This document shows, in pieces, positions 37,020 through 48,609 of a stretch of DNA of 64,000 nt. Below the pieces are notes generated by a model. It was given only the letters and a program-made list of their open reading frames with translations, ran no database searches and was not told where the DNA came from. Within the stretch, counting starts at the first letter, position 1, and the number at the start of each line of letters is the position of its first letter. Source of the stretch: Gelatoporia subvermispora B (taxonomy: Eukaryota > Basidiomycota > Agaricomycetes > Polyporales > Gelatoporiaceae). Both the position numbers and the translations under genes were made by a program. The DNA lies in NCBI GenBank assembly GCA_000320605.2, contig KB445815.1, positions 44,970 to 108,969 on the forward strand, in the 5' to 3' direction.

Positions 37020-38420
37020 AACCAGAGACCTATAGTTATTGACAATGCCTTTGGGAAAATCCAAAAAGAAACTAGTCCACAGATCTTAGAAGCTTATGGC
37101 ACATTAAACAAGAATGTAAGGCTTATACCAGAGTATTTCCAGAGGAAGCGCGAGCACCATGGCAATTTCCTGAGGACCTAATTTTATCATTACTCACTTT
37201 ACTCACCCATTTACCTGAGTTTGTACCCTCATCTAGGTTAACTCAGGACAACCTTGCTACTATTAATGTCAACCTAGACAATTTTCTTTGGCCAAAAGAA
37301 GTAAAGCTGTTTCACCATATACTCAAGCTCGACAATCACACACTTGCCTTCTTGGATGAAGAGAAAGGAACACTATGGGAGAACGATTTCTTGCCACATA
37401 TTTTTTTCTGTTAAACCGCATGTTCTGTAGGCCCAACAGAACATTCTAATTTTACTAGGCATAAAAATAGAAGGTTATACAACTATTAAAACAGAGAATT
37501 AATGCAGGTGCATACAAACCAAGTCAAGGGTCTTACAGGTAGTCTTGGTTCTGTGTTTTTGAGAACAATAAAAAAATGTGACTGTCAGAATTTTAGTCTC
37601 ATGCGTACATACCATATTTATATCTATTGCTTAGTCAGTGGTCTGTGGCTTGTATATGCACAGTTTTCACTTAGTTTCTCATGTATTTGCACGAGCTCAG
37701 CCAAACACAATATAGTCAGCTGCTGTATACTCTGTGGTCCCAGACAAAGATTTAACAGTGGCTTGTTTATAATCTTCAGAACTGAACTTTTGTGTCTATC
37801 TGAGATGCCTGTGTTCCCCTAATTTTGGACAGCTTTCTTGAGTCATTTGTGGGATGCCAATCTTATGTAGTATTTGATGTATTCTGGGGATTTGACATGC
37901 ACAAGGTATACCCTATGAGCAAAGATCTGACCGCCTTCTTGACACCACTTAGACTTTTGTGCATTACACCCATAATAAGATATACCAAATTACTGGCTGA
38001 ATTTCAGAATTGTATGGCATTTATATTAAAGAAAAAAATTCTGCGTACAGCAAATGTATTTATTGATAATCTGCCAATCAAGGGACCATGATCACACTAT
38101 AAGATCGAGAATAGAGTATCTGAGACTATATCTGGGAATCCTGGAATTTAGTGATTTATATGGGAACATGCACAGAATGTTCATCACATTATGCACTGGG
38201 TTAGACACATGGGCACAACATTCTTACCAGAGAAAATTCCACTGTGCAAACCAGATATAATTATTGTCAGACAGCGCTGCACACCGGAAGGACAACTACC
38301 AGATAAATTCAAAGTGTCCAAGATTTAGAAATGCCCCAAACCAAGACTGTTAAAGGTAGTAAAGATTTTCTCAGACTTTGTGGTCTATGACACATCAAAT
38401 TTAATCACAGATATGTCTGC
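37020..38420 (+). pseudogene. Ty3/gypsy polymerase relic
   Basis: From about 37120 the frame gives the segment before RT seen in Agaricomycete gypsy elements (LTHLPEFVPSSRL, then INVNLDNFLWP, then LDEEKGTLWEN at about 37355). After a disrupted stretch, RT itself appears at about 37825-38091 with VFDVFWGFDMHKV, LTAFLTPLRLL and VFIDNLPIKGP. The last is the active-site region, normally IDD; here it reads IDN. A following segment (CTPEGQLPDKFKVSKI, about 38275-38330) matches the RT-connection region. Multiple stops and shifts: dead. Confidence 0.85.
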
Positions 38421-40397
38421 TGCAGCTTGGTAAATACAGAGACCTGCCTAGCTTATAGAGCGCCAGTGCCAGACAATATTGTGCTTACGGTGAGAGCAAG
38501 CACTCACAGGCACTTCTGCTGTCAACTTATAAGAGAAGAGGCAGTCTTCCAAATTTTCATTGTTGTAGTGTTGACGAGGTGATACTGAGGTGCCAGAAAC
38601 TGTGGTGATAGAGGCTGGTCAGCATGTTGTGAGCAAAGGTGTCATGTCAAGCCACTTCGACTGCTATACCATTTTGTGCAAACCAGATAAAAAGGATGGA
38701 GAAAATCAGGAAGCTTCTTTTTTGGGGCCGAGTGTTAATTCATGCAAGCTTGCTTGAGTGATTTTGAGCACAGCAAAAACAAAAGAAGTGTGCACAAGTA
38801 TATTGACCTATTGTAACAATTACAAACATAGATCACCATCTGATCGTGGCTGCAAACCAATGAAAATATGGTATATGCTTCATAAAATACTAAACTACTG
38901 GTCATCCAAGCTTCTGTTGCCAGGGCAGTTTGGGTTTTCTAGACTTGGACATTGCCATGAAAAAACTTGCACACTGTTGTAAATGAGCCTTCATCTTCAT
39001 CATTTTTCTCTATGGTTTGATCATATGCTAGCAATGCTAGCAAGCATCTTGGGCTTGTCCACTTAGCCAAGTCAAAGCACTTTTCTGAGCAGGTGGTCGC
39101 TGACAAGGCAATCAAAAAAGCAAAGAAAGTCCAAGCTGAAAAGGTAAAGCTTCAAGGTAAGAAGGACATTGTAGCAGTAGAAAACAAGATTACCAAGAAA
39201 GATGAGAGAGAGGTCAACGAAGAGGGTGTTCGCCCTGCAAAGCAAGATAGCAATAGCAATGGTCAATTAACTTTTTTATGCCATTAGTGTGGGCACTACT
39301 AACCATTGCTCAGACAGCTTCCAAGAAAAGAGGAAAGATTGTGGATAAAGGTGAAAATGAAGAAGTAGCCTATTCTAAGTAATGTGGCTGTAAAGCAGGT
39401 CAGCACTCATTTCTAGCACGGAAGACGTTACTTACTGGCATCAAAATAACTGCAAAGAAGGCAAAGAGTACCATAGACAAGGATGAGCAGGAAGACAAAG
39501 AAGAAACTCTTTCTAAGTAATGGGGCTATAAACAGGATCAGTGAACTTAGTGAACTTAGATGTCTTTGAATGTGTATCTGTACTCACTCTTATTGATATA
39601 GCTACTAAGAGTGCCAAAGAAAAGGCTGCTGTCACCACCATTACTAAACAATCTACTGCTATGTTCAAAGATAAAGGGTGTGGCAAAGGGCGTGCACGAG
39701 GCACAGCTAAAGGTAGTAAAGGAAAAAGTTAATATACTCCAGTCAAATCACAAGTACTGGAGCTCACGGTAGATTAATCATATAGAAAGCAAAGGCAAAG
39801 TCTATCTAGGAAGCTAGCAACAATGAGGATAACAATGACGGCTCCAGAAATGAGGAGAAGGAGGAAGTGAAGGAGATATTGGGAGTAGTGGCAATAAAGC
39901 CGAGGTTAGGAAGCCATCCAAGAGAAAGAGTGAGAAGGCTAAAACTAAGAAGGCTTCCGTTTGAGATGAAATTAAGACCTTGCCCAAAACTACAACACTC
40001 AAAGTTATATATATGGACATGAACAGTGACGATGAGGTCTCTTAGGCAGTACACAATTAGCAAAATAAATGTGCCCAAGAAGGCACAACTGTTACTATTC
40101 TGGAAAGGTGAGTTTAAGTTTGGACTTTCACTTTACTCACAATATTTAACTATGGCAACCAGTTTTACTTACACAATCCCTCAATCCCAATGCTGTGTGT
40201 CTTCAATATTCACAATGCTGGCATGACATCTCATCTCCTGTTGCTGTTACTTCTTCTACTAATGTGAATTTAGCATTGAATACTTTGTACAAGACTTGTA
40301 CTAAGACATTTAACAGAGGTAGTAAGATCAATCCTTCCGCCGGCCACCTAATCCCAAAGTTCAGCATATGGGATAATGATAATTATCCAGACTCACC
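38421..40397. other. Low-complexity, lysine-rich coding debris; no gene
   Basis: Open stretches at 38758-38982, 39093-39287 and 39541-39732 (+) are strongly lysine-rich and may be remains of a basic element-encoded protein. Stops separate them and no domain is visible. Confidence 0.3.
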
Positions 40398-40965
40398 TGT
40401 CACAGTTTTTCGAAGCTAAGCGCTCAACCAGTGCTAAAGCAGTGGCAGGCAGTGTGTGTTCTGTTCTCAGAACAGTGACAACTTAGCTGGTAGTGGCTGC
40501 CTGCGTGGCTCCAGGCTAGTCACGTGACATAGCAGGCACGTGATGTTCACATGTGCATGTCCCAGAGTCACATGTCCCAGTCTAGGTCTGGCTAGGCATG
40601 GCTAGGTCTAGAAGAAGTCTAGAAGCAATAGGAAGGTGCTGAAAGGTGCTAGAGCTATCTGGAAGGTGAAGGGATCATCTGGAAGGCAATGGAACCTTCT
40701 GGAAAGGTCATAGGATCAGCTCTGGAGGGACCTTGCGCTGGTGGAGCCAGATGATATCATAGATTCACTTGCTGACTGAGATAGCTCCACTGGGTTGAGC
40801 CAGATGATGTCATACTGTAGGTAGCCAATATGATTAGTAGATTAGAGTAGCAGTCCTATTGACTATTGCTAGGCCTCTTATAGTTCCTTTTCATTGTCAT
40901 TAGTCTCCCTACAAGACCTCGCTTTATTAACTGATAGTGAGTCTTTATTGCTAGTTGGTAGATAG
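40398..40965 (+). mobile_element. LTR, right arm of the long inverted pair
   Basis: Begins TGTCACAG at 40398. The first ~237 bp match the reverse complement of 1-237. The remainder to about 40965 has no coding sequence and no counterpart in the window because the left copy is cut off. The right limit is set where gypsy coding sequence starts at about 40966; the true LTR terminus is not proven. Confidence 0.65.
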
Positions 40966-41304
40966 GCGCCCTGCCAGGTGCATATTTATGACAATTACAC
41001 CCTGGAGATGCCGAACACTCCGGGTACATTCCTCATGTTCCACGCTTCAGTGCTAAAGCCATATGTTAAAAATAATTCAAACGTTCCTGAGAAGATTGCT
41101 GCAACAGCCTGGTCCTGTGCAAGTGAATAGCAAAGACGAGTAGAAGATCAATAGCATCGTGGATGAGAAGAGATGTGGTAGAGGTTAGAGGTATATAGTA
41201 CAATAGAAAGGCTGGGTGAAGGAGCCTTGAGGTAGCCAACACTGAGGCCCTGGAGCAGTGGCTGAAGACTCGTCAATGTGTCAATGTTTCTGAGAGGGGA
41301 GAGG
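40966..41304 (+). pseudogene. Ty3/gypsy pol C-terminal tail and polypurine tract
   Basis: From 40966 the frame reads APCQVHIYDNYTLEMPN and then MFHASVLKPYV, the signature ending of gypsy Pol after the integrase. Then comes a non-coding stretch and a purine tract GAGAGGGGAGAGG at 41292-41304, directly before an LTR-like TGTAATCC. A stop and the end of the neighbouring LTR sit immediately upstream of 40966, so the rest of the element was lost. Confidence 0.75.
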
Positions 41305-41511
41305 TGTAATCCTGGGATTATGCATACACCCGGTGGTTGATATGCATGGGAGTAAATGTCAACCTCTCACCTGATTGGGAAAGAATCTAGAAGTTTAGTG
41401 ATTGTGCGTCTATGTGCTCTGGTTTGAACTATGAGGACACAAGTACACCAATATGTATACTATGTATGTTGTGTGTTTTAACTACGAGGACACAGCCTCA
41501 TTTTGTTTTAC
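41305..41511 (+). mobile_element. 3' LTR of the gypsy fragment
   Basis: Starts TGTAATCCTGGGATTATG right after the polypurine tract. A possible terminus is TTTTACA near 41511. Internal near-duplicates (ACTATGAGGACACA at about 41428 and ACTACGAGGACACA at about 41481) are present. It ends about 215 bp from the stop codon of the coilin-like gene. Confidence 0.55.
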
Positions 41512-41724
41512 ACCGACCGCATGCAGTGTTTCCCACTCCAGCGGGTTTCCATCCAATCTAGATCTATAAAAGACAACTCTAGACTGACAAATGGTTTGAG
41601 AGCCTGGCCCTGAACAGCGTTTCTGCAAGTGCTGCACCTTGGCAACAACACAAAAAGTCCAAGACTGATCACTTCAGTGCTAGAATAATGACAGGGATAT
41701 AGAAAATCAAACACACTCATTTAC

Positions 41725-43556
41725 TCATTGTGGCTGAACTACGTGCCAATCACCAGTCATTACACTATCCCAGTGATATTTGACCGCCTCCGACATATCC
41801 ACTTCTTCTAGGCTCTCATTTACTGTTGGCATAAGAACAAGCTGAGCACCACAACTCATAACCTGAGCAATATTAAGCAAAAATTCGGGGGTAAATGTGT
41901 GGCGGTTAATGCCAAGAGCCTGTACAAACATGTCAGCCCGTGCGCGTCCTTGATGTGAGAAGCTCGAGCCAGACCTTCCACGCAACCGTCATGCCGGGCT
42001 GCACCTGCGACTTATCCGTGATCCTTGGGTACGACTCCCACCGCGCCTCAATTTGAGCGACATCAGGCATCTCAGGAGAATTAGATGCCTCCAGAGGCTC
42101 GCCATAGTCGAGGGTGACCGTGTCCTCAACAGGCACCGTCTGCTGTGTGACAACAACTTTGCGCTTACGCTTCCGCGACGGCAAACCTTCCTCCACGTCG
42201 ATGCTCGTGACGAACATGTTCGGCGGGAGTAACCCCAGCTCCTGCTTCTCCGACGGTGGGACTAGTCGTGCTGTGCTCTGCTCCGCGACGACGACCGACT
42301 CGTCTGCACCGCCGTACGGGAGGGTCTCCTGCATTTCACTGTCGTCGCCGGGCGTTGCCTCATCTTCCTGCCCCTCGAAGACGATCCGCTTCGGTATGTG
42401 CGACGCCATGGCGCGCTTGAAGCCCTTGCGCTTGTTCTTGTTCGATAGGCTGGCCATCATGAACGTAGGCGTTGCGAGGGACTCGGCTGGAGTCGCTGCT
42501 TCGGCGGGCGCTGGCGGGGCAGGTGCTTCGTCGACTGGCTCCCGCGTACCTAGAGGGATGGCATTGACGCTTGCGGGCTCCTCAGTCGCGGCCAGCCGTT
42601 CGTGTATCTTCTTGCGCCGCCGGCGGAGGTTGCGGCTCTTCGTGGCGGGCTTGCCGAATCCTGGCGGAACCGGTGGAGCACTGCTTAGATGCAATCAACC
42701 TCTAGTACTGTAGGATTACAGTGATCTCACCTTTGTGTCCGCGTTGAGTCATGTACGGCCGATTTCTGGGTGCTCGCCTCCCTTCGGGGCGCGCCAGGTG
42801 CCTTGGTAGACTTTGTCCCAGGCCGTGTAGGTTCTGAAGAAGGTGCGGAGCTCGTCTCCGACGAATCAGACTCTGAATCTGAAGCATCCGAATCTGAACT
42901 CGAGGCCGACTCGGAGCTAGACTCGGATTCAGAACTTGAATCGGACCCCGCGCTCGAATTTGAATTGTGCGAAGAGGAAGATTCGGATTCTTCTTCCGAT
43001 GAGGGACTTGTGGAAGAGTCGCTGTCTGTAGGTCTTTTCTGCGCAGCCGCGCTCGCAGAAGGTCGTTGTTGCTGGATGCTAGGGCCCGCTTGTGGTTGCA
43101 CCGCAGTGACGACTGGTTCTGCCGGACGTGTTTTCTTGCTTCGCTTCCGAGGTAAGCTCACTGTATCGCGAGATCGATGTCAGCCCAGGCGTGTCAACAT
43201 TGGTGCACGCACCTGAGGAATCCCGCCTCCTCTTCGTGAACACGGATGGGTTGCGCTTGATGCTGGAGGCATCCGGATGAGCCACGTGAGCACTCACGAG
43301 CAACATATATGCATAGAGTTTGGTCCGCTCACAATATCAGGTCCCCATCGCGTACGACATCAACAGGACTCGCATCGAGTAGCTCGTAGTCTTCCAACAC
43401 GAGAAGAATGTCGCGTGCCTGCGTGCGGGCGTCGCGAAGTGCAGGAAGATCCGAGCATAGGACGGACTTGAAGTCGGAGACGGTAGAGGCCGAATGTACG
43501 CCAAACCAGGCTTTTATTGTTGGCAAAGGAGGAATCGATTCGACCTTGACGCGCAT
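41725..43556 (-). CDS. Coilin-like nuclear body protein
   Basis: Five exons: 43333-43556, 43213-43262, 42731-43160, 41975-42683 and 41725-41919, together 1,608 nt or 535 aa in frame. Residues 1-75 resemble the ubiquitin-like coilin N-terminus (MRVKVESIPPLPTIKAWF, ending DVVRDGDLIFIKR). Next come a basic cluster (RKRSKKTR), a long Ser/Asp/Glu-rich low-complexity tract at about residues 110-190, further basic clusters (RRRRKK, RKRKRK), and a C-terminal region (QPGMTVAWKALGINRHTFTPE...) like the coilin Tudor-like end. Coilin organises Cajal bodies and snRNP maturation in the nucleus. I chose the ATG at 43556 because the conserved domain starts there; an in-frame ATG lies at 43649. The last intron has an unusual GTCTGG donor. 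Confidence 0.7.
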
Positions 43557-43778
43557 AGCAGCACCAAGAGGAACGAGGTCGACGAGGAGGTCGAGGATGC
43601 CGGCGGGAGTGTCGATCGGCGCGTGACGCAAGAGGCAGGAAGTTCGCACGGGTCGTGTCCGGCCAGCTCACGGACACCGACAGCGACTTGGCCTCCATCT
43701 CTCCGTTCGCCACGTCCTCTCTCTCTTCTGCTCATCGACGACGCGCTCGACGCGCTGCTCGACATCTCCTAGACCATC
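43557..43778. promoter_or_regulatory. Shared divergent promoter, coilin-like gene / SEC63
   Basis: Only 222 bp separate the two start codons, which point away from each other. It must hold both core promoters. No clear TATA box is seen, as is usual for fungal housekeeping genes. Confidence 0.5.
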
Positions 43779-46215
43779 ATGGCCAACTACAGCTACGATG
43801 AGGCCGGAAACATGGCCGCGTACTTTCTGCTCACTTTCCTCTCCATCGTCCTAATTCCGCTCTCCCTCTCATCCATTCCCTCAAGCAGTAAGCTAGCAGT
43901 CGTGTACGCGCTTACATGACCTGACAGTTCTCAGAACCTCAAACCGAGGCTGGCTGCGAGTGCCAACTATGCCGCGAGCACCGCGAACAGATCCGCAAAC
44001 GAGAGCGCGGATCGATACTCAATCCCAAGTTTCGTCGAAAGTGCGCGTCCTTTTGCCTATACCTTCTCGCGCACTCTCATGTTTCTACAGGACAGTCATT
44101 CTGCTGGCTGGTTGGGCACTGCTTGCACTGACTCTGTACAAGGTATCGACGACAGAAGTTGAGAACAAGGTTTATGACCCCTTTGAGATCCTTGGCCTTC
44201 GCAGTGTGAGCCTACATCGATCACGCCGTGTTATCTCACTCATGCTATCGAATTGGGCAGAGTGCGACACTAAAGGAGATCAAATCGCATTACAAGAAGC
44301 TGTCCCGTCTATAGTGAGCGTTTCGCTTGACAGACATCGTAGCATGCCATCTGATGACAGTTAGTCACCCGGACAAAGTGAAGCTGACTATCAATGAGAC
44401 AATGGAAGCGGTCGAGGCGAAGTTCGTGTCAATCACGAAAGCATACAAGTCGTACGTCCGCTTCAATGCTGTTCGAAGCATCCGACGATTTATGACAACG
44501 CCCTAGGCTGACCGACGAGACTATTCGTAAGAACTGGGAGCTCTACGGCCATCCCGATGGACGGCAGGAGGTGTCGATGGGTATCGCTCTGCCGAAGTGG
44601 ATCGTCGAGCGCAGCAACAACATTTGGGTTCTCGGTGCTTACGGTCTCATCTTCGGTCTCGGTCTCCCAGCCCTTGTCGTACGTCCTCTTCTATGTTTCA
44701 CGACATTATGCAACTGGACAAGATCTCATTGTGTATTCTAGGGCAAATGGTGGTTTGGTAACAGGCAAAAGACGAAGGACGGCGTGAACGCGCGCAGCGC
44801 CGCCACTTTCTTTAAAGCATTAGCAGACGAATCCGGAATCGACGAGGTCGTCACGTCCCTAGGCAAAGCCTTTGAGTACGAACGCCCAATGAGCAAGGCA
44901 GCCCAACTCGACGCGGAGGTCAACACTCTCGAAAACAAGATCAAGTTCACCCTAGACAATCGGTGGGATGAACTGAAGAAGCTCGCCGATGTGATCCCAG
45001 GTGAACATGAAAACCGGCGGAGAGCATTCGTCTTGTTGTATGCGCATCTTCTACGACTTCCCGTCGAGAACAAGACACTGCGCGAGGGTATGCGTTTCAT
45101 GTCTCTCATACTCCCATTGGCTGATTCCCTTCTTAGAGCAAGCCGAGCTACTACTCCAGATCCCGGCACTGCTAAACTCGATGCTTAATATCAGCCTTGC
45201 GCGTAGCTGGCTCCTCCCCAGCCTCGCCATCATGCGCCTACACGCCTACGTTGTTCAAGCTCTGCCTCCCGGTCAGGAACAGATGAGATTCGCACAACTC
45301 CCCGGCATTGCGCCCAGTGAGTCGACACAGCTATCACAAACAGGCGATCTGGAGGATGTCGTTGCCACGCTTGAGGAGAAGGGCGACTCGCGCGCGCAGG
45401 AGGTCAAGAAGACCGCACAGCGATGGGGCCGTGCGGACATCGTTGACGCGGCATTCCGGGTCATCGACGAGAAATATGTTGTGCCGTCGTCGATCGTGTT
45501 CCTGCTCGTCAAGCTCCGGCTCACACCGCCGTTCGCGGAGGCGAAGCGGGAGGTGCAGTTGGAGGACGAGGAGCGGGATAATGAGTTCTTGGTCAGCAGG
45601 AAGGACGCGGAGGACCTCTCAACGGGCGACCTGACCAGCGGCTGGGCGCATGCACCATTCTGGCCTGCGGTATGTCGAATTCCTACTGATCAGGTAGAAG
45701 TCAGGAAGCTGATCCCGGACGATGCCTCAGAACCGTAAACCCTCGTGGTGGATCGTGCTCGCTGATGTGAAGAGCCAGCGGGTAGTCGTTCCTCCTATGA
45801 AGGTGACCGACATCCCATCCGCGGAGAAGGGCTACCGGTCCTTCAAGATGCAGTTCCAGGCTCCGCCCTCACCAGGCGTCTTCACCTGGAAGCTGTACCT
45901 AGTCAGCGACACCTTCATCGGCGAGGAGATCTCGCGCGATATTGTTGTACGTATTCCTTCTGTCTCTCCGTATTTTGCACTAGTTCTCACCGTCGGCCCG
46001 TGTAGCTCAAAATCGACGACATCTCGGTCCTCAACAGCGAGGAGCAGAGGGAAGATGAGATCTCAGAACCCGAGGAGGACTCGCTTGCAGGCCAGATGGC
46101 GATGATGCGCGGCGGCTCGGTCAAGAAGCGGTCCGAGAGCGACGACGAGAGCAGCACGGACGATGACGAGGACGAGCACAAGAGCAATGATGATAGCAGT
46201 AGCGACAGCGATTGA
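43779..46215 (+). CDS. SEC63: SEC63, ER translocon J-domain subunit
   Basis: Ten exons (43779-43887, 43935-44040, 44091-44205, 44261-44313, 44365-44451, 44507-44678, 44742-45087, 45137-45669, 45731-45946, 46006-46215) give 1,947 nt and 648 aa, the usual fungal Sec63 length. An N-terminal membrane segment lies at about residues 11-34 and a second at about 74-92. A luminal J domain (YDPFEILGL ... HPDK) follows with the HPD motif needed to stimulate the Hsp70 Kar2/BiP. A third membrane segment is at about 195-215, then a cytosolic Brl/Sec63 region, and an acidic Ser/Asp/Glu tail (SESDDESSTDDDEDEHKSND). The protein works with Sec61 and Sec62 in post-translational import into the ER. The HPD exon begins after a TTAG acceptor. 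Confidence 0.95.
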
Positions 46216-46502
46216 GCGCTGCCTGGCTACTTGTGTATAATTGTCTTCATATTCACTGTCTGTCGTCATCTGGGATATTCTGAAAAGTACTAAAGAGTGG
46301 ACGTGAGCGCGATGAGGTTTCGTCGATGCATTCGCATGGAGTCAGTATGCCTAGCATCCCAGTGCGGACATTATTTTTCGTTGGAGACCATACATACATA
46401 CAAATACATACATACAGGGCGCACACCGCACACATCATATACTGTACAGCTCGAGGAGTGTAATGAAGCGGATCCCATCGAATGACAAACATCAGGCTGA
46501 GC

Positions 46503-47531
46503 CTACGCAGTACTGAGTGTGCCATCTTCCACAGAAAAATCATACTTAACACAGCGCCTCAGGTTTGTGCACGCATTCAGCGAGGCAGGGTCGCACATCA
46601 ACGAAGGACCCCACCGATACTGACGAGATACATCAGTATAAGCTAATGACAGCAGGAGAGCAGACGTACGACATTCCCCATGCGCCATTATCAGAGTTGC
46701 ATTGGGCACCCTGCGGACTGATCTCAGGGGAAACGCATTCGGCAACCAGCTCGTTCGAGAGCAAAGCTAATCCGTCCCAACAGTACTCGATATCTAAGTC
46801 GTCCGTACGCTTGTTGCCAAAAGCGGCAGCACACGTGCTGAAGCTGATCAGGATCGGATTCGGGAAGCTGGTGCCTTGCACGAATGTAGGGCCTGATCGA
46901 TTTCAAGATCAATGCGTGTTGACAACGGCGGGTCAAAGAGCATGACGCGTACCGAGCAGGTCGGGGAAGCTGCGGAGGACGGTGACAAGGGTGTCACAAT
47001 CGCTAACGGTGGGGTTGGGGTCCGAATTGGTAAAGCCACCGCACTCAATCGCGCCTACAAGGATATTATCAGTATCTACTCGCACAGATGATCTCGACCC
47101 GCGACGACGCTGTCCATCGGTGCGGAATAGAACTTACACGGTGTCCCGCATTCGCATATGGCGGAGCCAATGCACTCAGATGAGCTGCCCTGACGAGCAT
47201 GCAGACCATCCGCACGCGGGTCGCGCCTGTCTAGGACACCCGGCGAGCGGCGAGCAAGGATGGACTCGGTGATGTGAACGGGCTCGAGGCTCGGGATGTA
47301 ACCCGTGCAGGCAGGGGCAGTGACATTAATAATGTGTTCGCCGACTCTCACGGCCTCTGTGATAGATACTTGCGTCTCGCAGGCTACACAGAAAATAAGA
47401 TGGAATCGAGTGTCAGTCCCAAATGGACGTCACAGACAGAGTAAATGGCACTTGCCGTCTCTTACTAGAGCTGCGTGGACAAAGACTGGGAGGACAGCCA
47501 GCAGAAAGAAACAGAAGCTTGTGCAGGCCAT
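46503..47531 (-). CDS. Secreted Cys-rich protein, copy A
   Basis: Exons 47456-47531, 47138-47383, 46953-47054, 46666-46892 and 46503-46619 total 768 nt, 255 aa. A signal peptide is clear (MACTSFCFFLLAVLPVFVHA). Then come a Cys-poor region with an N-glycosylation site (NVT), basic pairs (RR, DRR) before HARQG, and a Cys-rich half with CECGTPC, STC and EYCWDGLAL motifs. Intron 1 has a GC donor (GCAAGT). Exon lengths 1, 3 and 4 (76, 102, 227 nt) equal those of copy B at 62454, which strongly supports the model. The last exon rests on local similarity to copy B and a weak GTCTGC donor; without that intron the frame ends at 46633. The function is unknown; an extracellular or wall protein is likely. 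Confidence 0.75.
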
Positions 47532-48609
47532 GTGGAGAGTCAGCTGCAGATGAGGCCCGATGAGAGTGGTGCACCATTGAGCATTTATGTATGCAGAGAG
47601 ATGGCAAGATGAGTTATCCTCGAACACGTTCATGTCTCGCCTATGGGTATTCCTGAGACAAGCTTGACATCTAGAAGTGGACGAGAACCTCGGCCACCAT
47701 TTCTCCCGAGCCCGGGAGCGACTATCAGACCACATTCATGCTGGTGGAATCCCATCAGAGATATCCGGTGTCAGTGATGTCGCAGCAGTGGGGTGTAATG
47801 CGGCGGTCCCGACGATTGTGAGAATAAAATAGCAGTTGAGTGTGTGAGCTGCTGCGGGATGGAGCATACAAGGCACAGGGACGCGGTCTTTTATACGCTC
47901 CCCCAGCAAGATTATATCAGGAAACATGTCGTTGGCCCTACAGGTGTCAAGAAATGGCTGTAACATAGGACTCTAGATGCGAGGAGGATGCAATTATTAT
48001 ATGGACCATGCTGGTCATGGCACAAAATGCGAGGTCGGCCCACGAACTTTCCGGTGGTTCTGTATAGCATCCAGCGAGTTTCGCCAGAAAATACAGCCGG
48101 GTCTGGCGTGTGTCCAAGCGTGTAGCACATATTGATCAATCCGAAGCCTCTGGCAGATCGACACGTATATGAGTTGTGCATGAAAGACAGATTATCTCAC
48201 CCTTCGGAAGTCTAGCAGCACGATATCATATATTACGTGCCTGAGAGGGAGGTAGCCCTCAGGCACAAGAAGGATCATCGGAACGTAAAGCTTTCGTCAT
48301 TCTGCTACTGTTACCGACTGTGTCAACGGGCGTGAGCGAGATGTGCAAAGTGTGGGTAGGACTTGAAAGTGCAAGTAGGACACTTGAGGGTGCTGACCTG
48401 GGTTCCTCCATCGGCCCGGGCGGGACGTGTGGCGTAGCGACGTGGTGTGGCCAAGTCGATGATCTTCAGACCTCCAACCCTCCGAGATGTCTGGACTCTG
48501 TGGTCTTCTGTCTCCATTATTCATTGCATCATCGTTCTTCATGTTCATCGTGAAATGAAGTAATACCCGATAATCGGAAACTAAACTATACAACGAGAAA
48601 GTCTACTTG
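47532..48609. other. Intergenic, upstream regions of copy A and the antiporter
   Basis: The part at about 47736-47966 resembles the equivalent upstream region of copy B (62030-62240), for example CTTGACACCTGT at about 410 bp from each ATG. A TATA-like TATAAAAG lies at about 47887-47895 on the minus strand. The overlapping open stretches here have no motif, and I regard them as non-coding. Confidence 0.5.

Noticed and set aside
1..40965. A giant Starship-type cargo transposon bounded by the inverted LTR copies
   Set aside because: No tyrosine-recombinase captain (DUF3435-like) gene or cargo genes are visible, and the boundary repeats look like LTRs. Starships are known from another fungal subphylum.
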